Shown here one piece after another: positions 59,401 to 64,000 of a DNA stretch of 64,000 bases (position 1 is its first letter; the number at the start of each line of letters is the position of its first letter). The notes under the pieces were generated by a model. It ran no database searches. It was not told the DNA's origin and saw only the letters and a list, made by a program, of their open reading frames with translations. The translations under genes and the position numbers were made by a program. Origin of the DNA: Cryptomeria japonica (taxonomy: Eukaryota; Streptophyta; Pinopsida; Cupressales; Cupressaceae); the NCBI RefSeq assembly GCF_030272615.1, contig NC_081408.1, forward strand, positions 303,959,450 to 304,023,449, read 5' to 3'.

Positions 59401-59772
59401 GTCAAAAAGGGGGAGTAATGCAGTATTGGGGGAGTGATATAGTATTCAAAGTATCAAACAAAAGGAGTGTAGTATACAAGGGGAGTATATCAAGCAAAGC
59501 AAGCAGAGTATCCAAGAGCAGTGAACCGAGCAGTGAACAAGACAGTAAGCAAAGTTCAAGAGCAGTACACAGAACATTAATCAGTGAGCATGCAAAATCA
59601 GAGTTTTGTACAGTATATCGATAAGGGGAGTATATCTAGATATATCATATTATTGACTATTGCACGTACTATCTGTACAGTCAAATTTTGTAAGTATATA
59701 GATTTTTGAGTTATAACTTTGAAAGTAGTTTTTTTTTTGTCAAACATCTCAACTAATGTCAAAAGGGGAGAT
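59401..59772 (+). other. Polypurine tracts, E copy 2
   Basis: Tracts recur at about 59406, 59428, 59479, 59622 and 59761. The last abuts the right LTR. Positions correspond to those of copy 1. Confidence 0.8.
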
Positions 59773-60911
59773 TGTTACTACTTATCAAGTTGCCATTAGT
59801 TTCATGTCAAAGTTATACTATATACTCTAGTCGATTACTACTACCAAAATATTCAGTCGATATGCACAGTCTAGTCGGTTATAGAAGAATGTAGTCTCAG
59901 AGCATAGTTTACACCAAGCTATCTACCAAGTATCATTCCATGTCTACCGAGTAGCAAAGATGACACACCGAGTTGATATACATCGAGTTAAACGTCTTAC
60001 CAGATTCATTGAACCTGGACATACATATGAAAATGTGTTACAAGATCAAGGAACATCTAACCGTTATCACATTAGAAATTGCACTTAAAGATTGTATATG
60101 ATTTTGAGGTCATCTAACCAATGAAATATCTTGCATGGTTATTCATTTGATAAATAATATTTGTAAGATCGAAGCAATGAATGGATCACCGACATAAGAG
60201 ATCTATTTATACAGCATGAGTTAAGAATTAACCAAGTGTGTGCACGAGTGTAAGAAGACTATTATAAGACACAGAGGTCACCGAGAAGGATTTCAGAGAA
60301 TAGTTTAAGAATAGAGTAAATAGAAGGGTTTACTGAGTTACTATATGGGTTACCGAGGTATGCTGTAAGCAAGGTAATTATATTCTAAGCACATTGAATC
60401 TGCTATAACATTCCAGATGTAAAGTTGCAGATATTTGTAATGATTTTATTGTAATATTTTGAAGTTGTAAGAGAAACCTTTAACAAGGTAAAAGACTCTA
60501 ATCAAGTCTATAAACTGTAAAGCCTCTAACCAGGTGCAGCATTTAGTTTAAGTGTTGTAAAATCCTTTAGCAAGGTAGATCTAATAGATCTTATTACTCC
60601 TAACATGGTAAGCTATCAAAAATAGCTAAACATGTAGCTCTAACTGAGCACCCTTTATTATTGTAGTAGTGAAGTTGTGGGTGCCATCCCCACCATAGTT
60701 TTTCTCTCTAACCAAGAGTTTCTGCATAACCAAAATATATGTGTTATGGAGTGAATCATGTATGATTGTTATCTATTTGTTTTAGCTTTATATTATGTTA
60801 CTGCACTATTCAGTTTATGCATAACAGTAAATTTATTGTTGAAGAAAAGTTTTGGAGTACTGATTCACCCGTCCCCTCTTAGTACATTAGCTTTCCATAT
60901 TGGGCCTAACA
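59773..60911 (+). repeat. Right LTR of E (1139 bp)
   Basis: It starts TGTTACTACT and ends GGGCCTAACA, followed by the target copy ggcag. It retains the 19 bases missing from the left LTR. The loop of its terminal hairpin has CACCCGTCCCC where the others have CACCCCTCCCC. Confidence 0.93.
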
Positions 60912-60916
60912 GGCAG

Positions 60917-61720
60917 TGGCTTTGTGAAGATGTCTGCTATTTGTTCCTTTGAACTAATATATTCCAACACCATTTTGTTTTCTTGAACTTCTTCTCTGAG
61001 ATAATGATACTTTATAGATATATGCTTTGTCTTAGAGTGCATTACCGAATTCTTTGAAATATTAATAGCACTAGTATTATCACAGAATATAGTTACTGGC
61101 TTGGTAACTTTCTCATTCATACCTTCCAATAGTTGTTTGATCCATGCTATATTGGTGCAATTCAATGCTGCAGCGACATATTCAGCTTTAGTTATTGGCT
61201 GTAAAATGCATCCTTGTTTCCTGCTAAGCCAACTTACTAGTCTTTCACCTAAGAAGAAAGCTCCACCACTTGTGCTTTTTCTATCATCAATGTTTCCTAC
61301 CCAATCAGCATCAGTATAGACTTTTAAATCAAAATCATTCCTCTTTTTATATACTAAACCATAATCTTTAGTGCCTCTCAGGTATCTGAAAATTCTCTTG
61401 ATTGTTGTCATATGGGTTTCTTTGGGATCTATAGAAAATATTGCAACTATACCTACTGCATGTGCTATATCAGGCTTGCTGTGAACTACATATTGTAACT
61501 TTCCAATCATAGATCGGTAAAGTGTCTCATCAACATATGTAGATTCATCATTCTTAGATAGTTTACAATTGGTTGTCATAGGAGTACTTACAGGTTTAGA
61601 AGCCTCCATTCCAAATTTCTTCAAGATTTCCTTTATATACTTGGATTGAGTAATGAAAATCTCATCTTTCATTTACACTATCTATAAACCTATTAAATAA
61701 TTTATTTCACTGATTAATGA
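60917..61720 (-). pseudogene. Copia C: RT end and RNase H (cut by E and by D)
   Basis: The frame is open from 61672 leftwards. Landmarks are FITQSKYIKEILKKFGM, the YRSMIGKLQYV region, YTDADWVG and DRKSTSGGAFFLG with RNase H aspartates, TKAEYVAA, the IFCDN motif and HSKTKHI, ending with ADIFTKPLP at the insertion point. Between 61672 and 61720 the frame continues to the D boundary with one TAG and one TAA. RNase H would remove the RNA template during reverse transcription. Confidence 0.93.
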
Positions 61721-62040
61721 TGTTGCCGGGAATAATCATTATGTTATGTTGTTATATTATGTTTATGTTGTCGTCGGTAATAATGAGTTACGATGGTCAG
61801 TTAGTTAGTTGACGGGTAGGTAGTTGGAGTCACGACGGTTGTGTCGCACCCCTTCGGGTATTATATATTGTGTACCTTTTCTTCGAAGGAGAATCATGTT
61901 AGTCATGTCAAATGTAATGTTATAAGCACTTATTGTACATGGACTATAGAATTAATACAAAGGCTGGTTATTTAATATATTTCCATTATGTTCTGTGCAT
62001 TTACTTTCTGCATTTAACTGTTTACCCAAGAGGGCAAACA
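61721..62040 (+). repeat. 5' LTR of Ty3 element D (320 bp)
   Basis: The LTR begins TGTTGCCGGG exactly where Copia C sequence stops and ends GGGCAAACA two bases before a primer site. A TATATATT site lies near 61862. The presumed target copy on the left is aatga (61716-61720); the right one is outside the window. The short length contrasts with the 0.8-1.5 kb LTRs of the other elements. Confidence 0.85.
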
Positions 62041-62042
62041 TT

Positions 62043-62055
62043 TGGCGCCGTTGCC
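62043..62055 (+). other. Primer binding site of Ty3 element D
   Basis: TGGCGCCGTTGCC is a primer site type common in plant Ty3 elements. I recall it as complementary to a tRNA-Asp 3' end, but this should be checked. Confidence 0.8.
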
Positions 62056-62264
62056 TAGACGAACTCAGGAAGGGAAGACACGGATGGCGCACAGACACAA
62101 TGGGCCTACCCGTTGGTGAGGTAAACCCAGAGGCCGACGACGCGCGGACAGAACTGTACACAGGAGAAGACACTGCAACGCGAGAATTTTTTATTTTGCT
62201 CTAGGTAACCATTCAGACATACGTTTGACGAGAGGCGGCGGAGGCAGAAATCCCACCAAGGGCC

Positions 62265-62468
62265 ATGTGGACAGCGCTGGAGGTTAGCCCGGTAGTAAAC
62301 CGGTTGATGAACCACCTCCCCCGGTTGCTTGCACAGGCATCACTGGCACAACAAGCCCGCCTGGAGGAGATTGCCCAGGAAGAGCGACGACAAAAAATCA
62401 TGCAACGCTATGAAGAGAACAACCGACAGAAAATAGAACGAGATGGCGCCAGGCTAGGAGGAAATTGA
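62265..62468 (+). CDS. Small ORF in the leader of element D (67 codons)
   Basis: The predicted peptide is helical and rich in E, R, Q and A, with LLAQASLAQQARLEEIAQEE and later EENNRQKIERDG. Its amino-acid pattern is protein-like, unlike a random frame, and it lies between the primer site and gag. It ends about 120 bases before the gag start, in another frame. It could be an upstream ORF or a displaced N-terminal gag segment. Role unknown. Confidence 0.4.
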   Translation: MWTALEVSPVVNRLMNHLPRLLAQASLAQQARLEEIAQEERRQKIMQRYEENNRQKIERDGARLGGN

Positions 62469-62589
62469 ACCTTGTAATAATCCCGACACATTGCTGATAT
62501 AAATTGTGGCCGAAAGGCAAAATAAAAATAAAAATAATAAAAGTTTTTTTGTGTACATGGCGTATGTTTGCTGTGTATGGAAGTGACTT

Positions 62590-64000
62590 ATGCCCAATAG
62601 ACTAAATAAGGACAAAAATAAAAAGATACAGGGTGACAAATGGGAAGTGGCACAAATCGCATTGAATCTCAGACAACAGATAGAACAAAGGTGTAGGCTA
62701 AGGCAGCTTGCCGAGGGACGACCGACTGAGGGGTTGGCCGAAGGGAACCTAGGAGGTGTCACAGAGGTTGCGGAGGCAGAGAAAGATGGAGAGAACTACA
62801 TTGTCTACACTGTTGTAGGGCTACCAGAAGGAGTCACGGAGGGTGCTGAAGGAGAACTCTACAGTTTGCCAGAATACCACCGTACGGTAAGCAACCGCGA
62901 AGAGTTGGTGGAACAAACAAGGCGAAGTCTAAACCTGATCGATGCTACCAGAGACTTGCTAAAGAATTTGTCCATTTCAGAGGACAACCGGAGGGAGACA
63001 CTGGAAGGCGACGGTACGACCGAAGGTGCCGAGGGAGCACAAGGGTACCATACGGGAGGCAATTTGTTTGGTTCGGTGTCAGCAAATTTTTTCGGAGGAC
63101 CCACAAGTGGAGGTTCAGTTGCAGGAGGTGAAGGATCGCCAGGTACAAGAACACAAGGAATTAGAGGAGCAAGACCCAGCAGTGGGATGGCGAGTAAACA
63201 AAAATTGCCAAAGTTCATAGGGGAGGGCAAGGAAGACCCCTTACGGCACTTTCGTACATGTGAAACCATTTGGTCCACCAATAGAGTAACAGACCAGGAT
63301 GACTGGGTACAGCAGTTCCCAGCCACATTACGAGGAGTTGCCATAGATTTGTACTCCGATGTGGACAAGCAAAAAGTGGCCACGTGGGCCAATCTACAGA
63401 AGGAATTCACGAGGGAGTTTCGGTTTCTCCGTGATGACAATGAAATTGTAATGGAGATATATAGTACCAAACAAGGTACCAGGGAGACAGTACGGGCATA
63501 CAGTCAGAGGCTGAAAGAACTCTTGGGTAAAATGGAAAGCCAACCCGCAGATGGAATGAAGAAACGATGGTTCGTTGAAGGGTTGAAATCCTCCCTACGG
63601 AGGAAGATGAAAATTGTACCCCCGACGTCATATGACGACGCTTATAATAGGGCGATGGACCTGGAGAGTGAACACAAAACATCAAAGAAGAAGAAAAGTA
63701 ATAAATCCTCATCCGAGGATGATGACTCTTCACAGGAAAGCAGCAGCGATGACGAGGCTGGCAAACGGGTGCAAGCGCTCCAGAAAGACATGGAGCGAAT
63801 GAGAAAGGAATTCAAAATAATGAGAAGCACTGGTCGGAACAAAGGGGACATATGGTGCACTGAGTGCAAAGAGGAAGGGCACACAAAGGGTACTTGCCAA
63901 AAGAAGGCATTCTGCGATATTTGCCAAGTGATGGGACACTCCACCAAGGAGTGCCCATACAACATGAAAACCCGAGGTAAGCAAATGAACCAGGTGTTGT
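62590..64000 (+). CDS. Ty3 element D: gag, open to the window edge (partial)
   Basis: The ATG at 62590 is the first after an in-frame TGA at 62584-62586, and the frame stays open for 470 codons to the edge. An N-terminal charged region and a Gly-rich linker come first. The Retrotrans_gag core follows at about residues 200-310, with LPKFIGEGKEDPLRHF, WVQQFPATLRG and FTREFRFL. A K/S/E-rich coiled segment and two C-X2-C-X4-H-X4-C knuckles (63856-63897 and 63913-63954) end the visible part. This is the only large intact element frame in the window and suggests the youngest insertion. Pol would lie beyond 64000. Confidence 0.93.
   Translation, partial: MPNRLNKDKNKKIQGDKWEVAQIALNLRQQIEQRCRLRQLAEGRPTEGLAEGNLGGVTEVAEAEKDGENYIVYTVVGLPEGVTEGAEGELYSLPEYHRTVSNREELVEQTRRSLNLIDATRDLLKNLSISEDNRRETLEGDGTTEGAEGAQGYHTGGNLFGSVSANFFGGPTSGGSVAGGEGSPGTRTQGIRGARPSSGMASKQKLPKFIGEGKEDPLRHFRTCETIWSTNRVTDQDDWVQQFPATLRGVAIDLYSDVDKQKVATWANLQKEFTREFRFLRDDNEIVMEIYSTKQGTRETVRAYSQRLKELLGKMESQPADGMKKRWFVEGLKSSLRRKMKIVPPTSYDDAYNRAMDLESEHKTSKKKKSNKSSSEDDDSSQESSSDDEAGKRVQALQKDMERMRKEFKIMRSTGRNKGDIWCTECKEEGHTKGTCQKKAFCDICQVMGHSTKECPYNMKTRGKQMNQVL

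Larger units (their letters stand above)
46251..60911 (+). mobile_element. Unit E: tandem LTR-interior-LTR-interior-LTR, non-autonomous
   Basis: Three collinear LTRs (46251-47371, 52921-54060, 59773-60911) alternate with two interiors, each holding ORF1 and ORF2 but no pol. The outer flanks are ggtag (46246-46250) and ggcag (60912-60916), a 5-bp duplication with one later change; the middle LTR has no flanking duplication of its own. The whole array therefore entered as one insertion and was extended by unequal recombination between LTRs. Confidence 0.93.
44299..61720 (-). mobile_element. Copia element C, interrupted by E and bounded by D
   Basis: Its pieces on the minus strand are RT/RNase H sequence at 60917-61720, the C-terminal end at 46182-46250, purine tracts and a 3' LTR at 44299-45787. 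Unit E separates the first two pieces, and D cuts the element at 61721. The left target copy would be cactc (44294-44298). The 5' part lies beyond the window. Confidence 0.9.

Noticed and set aside
62859-63470. 203-codon minus-strand ORF opposite the D gag
   Set aside because: The plus strand holds a complete gag domain with zinc knuckles; the minus frame is its shadow.

Overview
This window looks like intergenic DNA from a large, repeat-rich plant genome, perhaps a conifer; that guess rests only on repeat content and LTR style. I see no host protein gene, tRNA or rRNA gene that I can support. Almost all coding sequence belongs to LTR retrotransposons, plus one L1-type LINE, and most of it is decayed.

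Layout. 1-7152: two Copia elements of one family on the minus strand; element 1 sits inside the integrase region of element 2. 7153-10541: unassigned DNA with a perfect hairpin and small repeats. 10542-12888: a probable long LTR remnant. About 13100-17640: a decayed plus-strand LINE. 17650-19900: AT-rich DNA. 19916-22332: the 3' end of a plus-strand element (B), whose LTR was hit by a solo LTR (A) in the opposite orientation with an exact 5-bp target duplication. 22348-29887: a complete minus-strand element (J) with two LTRs, two ORFs and no pol. 31450-33050: an old Copia RT/RNase H remnant. 33483-37790: element H, a putative LTR followed by a long broken ORF of unknown function. 38660-44298: a Ty3 element (F) with a putative LTR, a repeat-rich leader and a gag fragment. 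44299-61720: Copia element C (minus), which interrupts F and is itself interrupted by a 14.66-kb plus-strand unit E (46251-60911) of form LTR-interior-LTR-interior-LTR. 61721-64000: a Ty3 element (D), also inserted in C, with an open gag frame running off the window.

The most unusual content is the family made of J, E and B. These elements have Copia-type ends (initiator-Met PBS, repeated purine tracts, 5-bp target duplications) but encode no protease, integrase or reverse transcriptase. They carry ORF1, a gag-like coiled-coil protein with four or five CCHC zinc knuckles, and ORF2, a protein of about 1,000-1,120 residues that I do not recognise. Copia elements 1, 2 and C share their LTR end features, including a G-rich stem-loop whose stem covaries between families, so these Copias are plausible suppliers of the missing enzymes. 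Most nonsense codons look like single C-to-T changes, as expected for long-methylated DNA.
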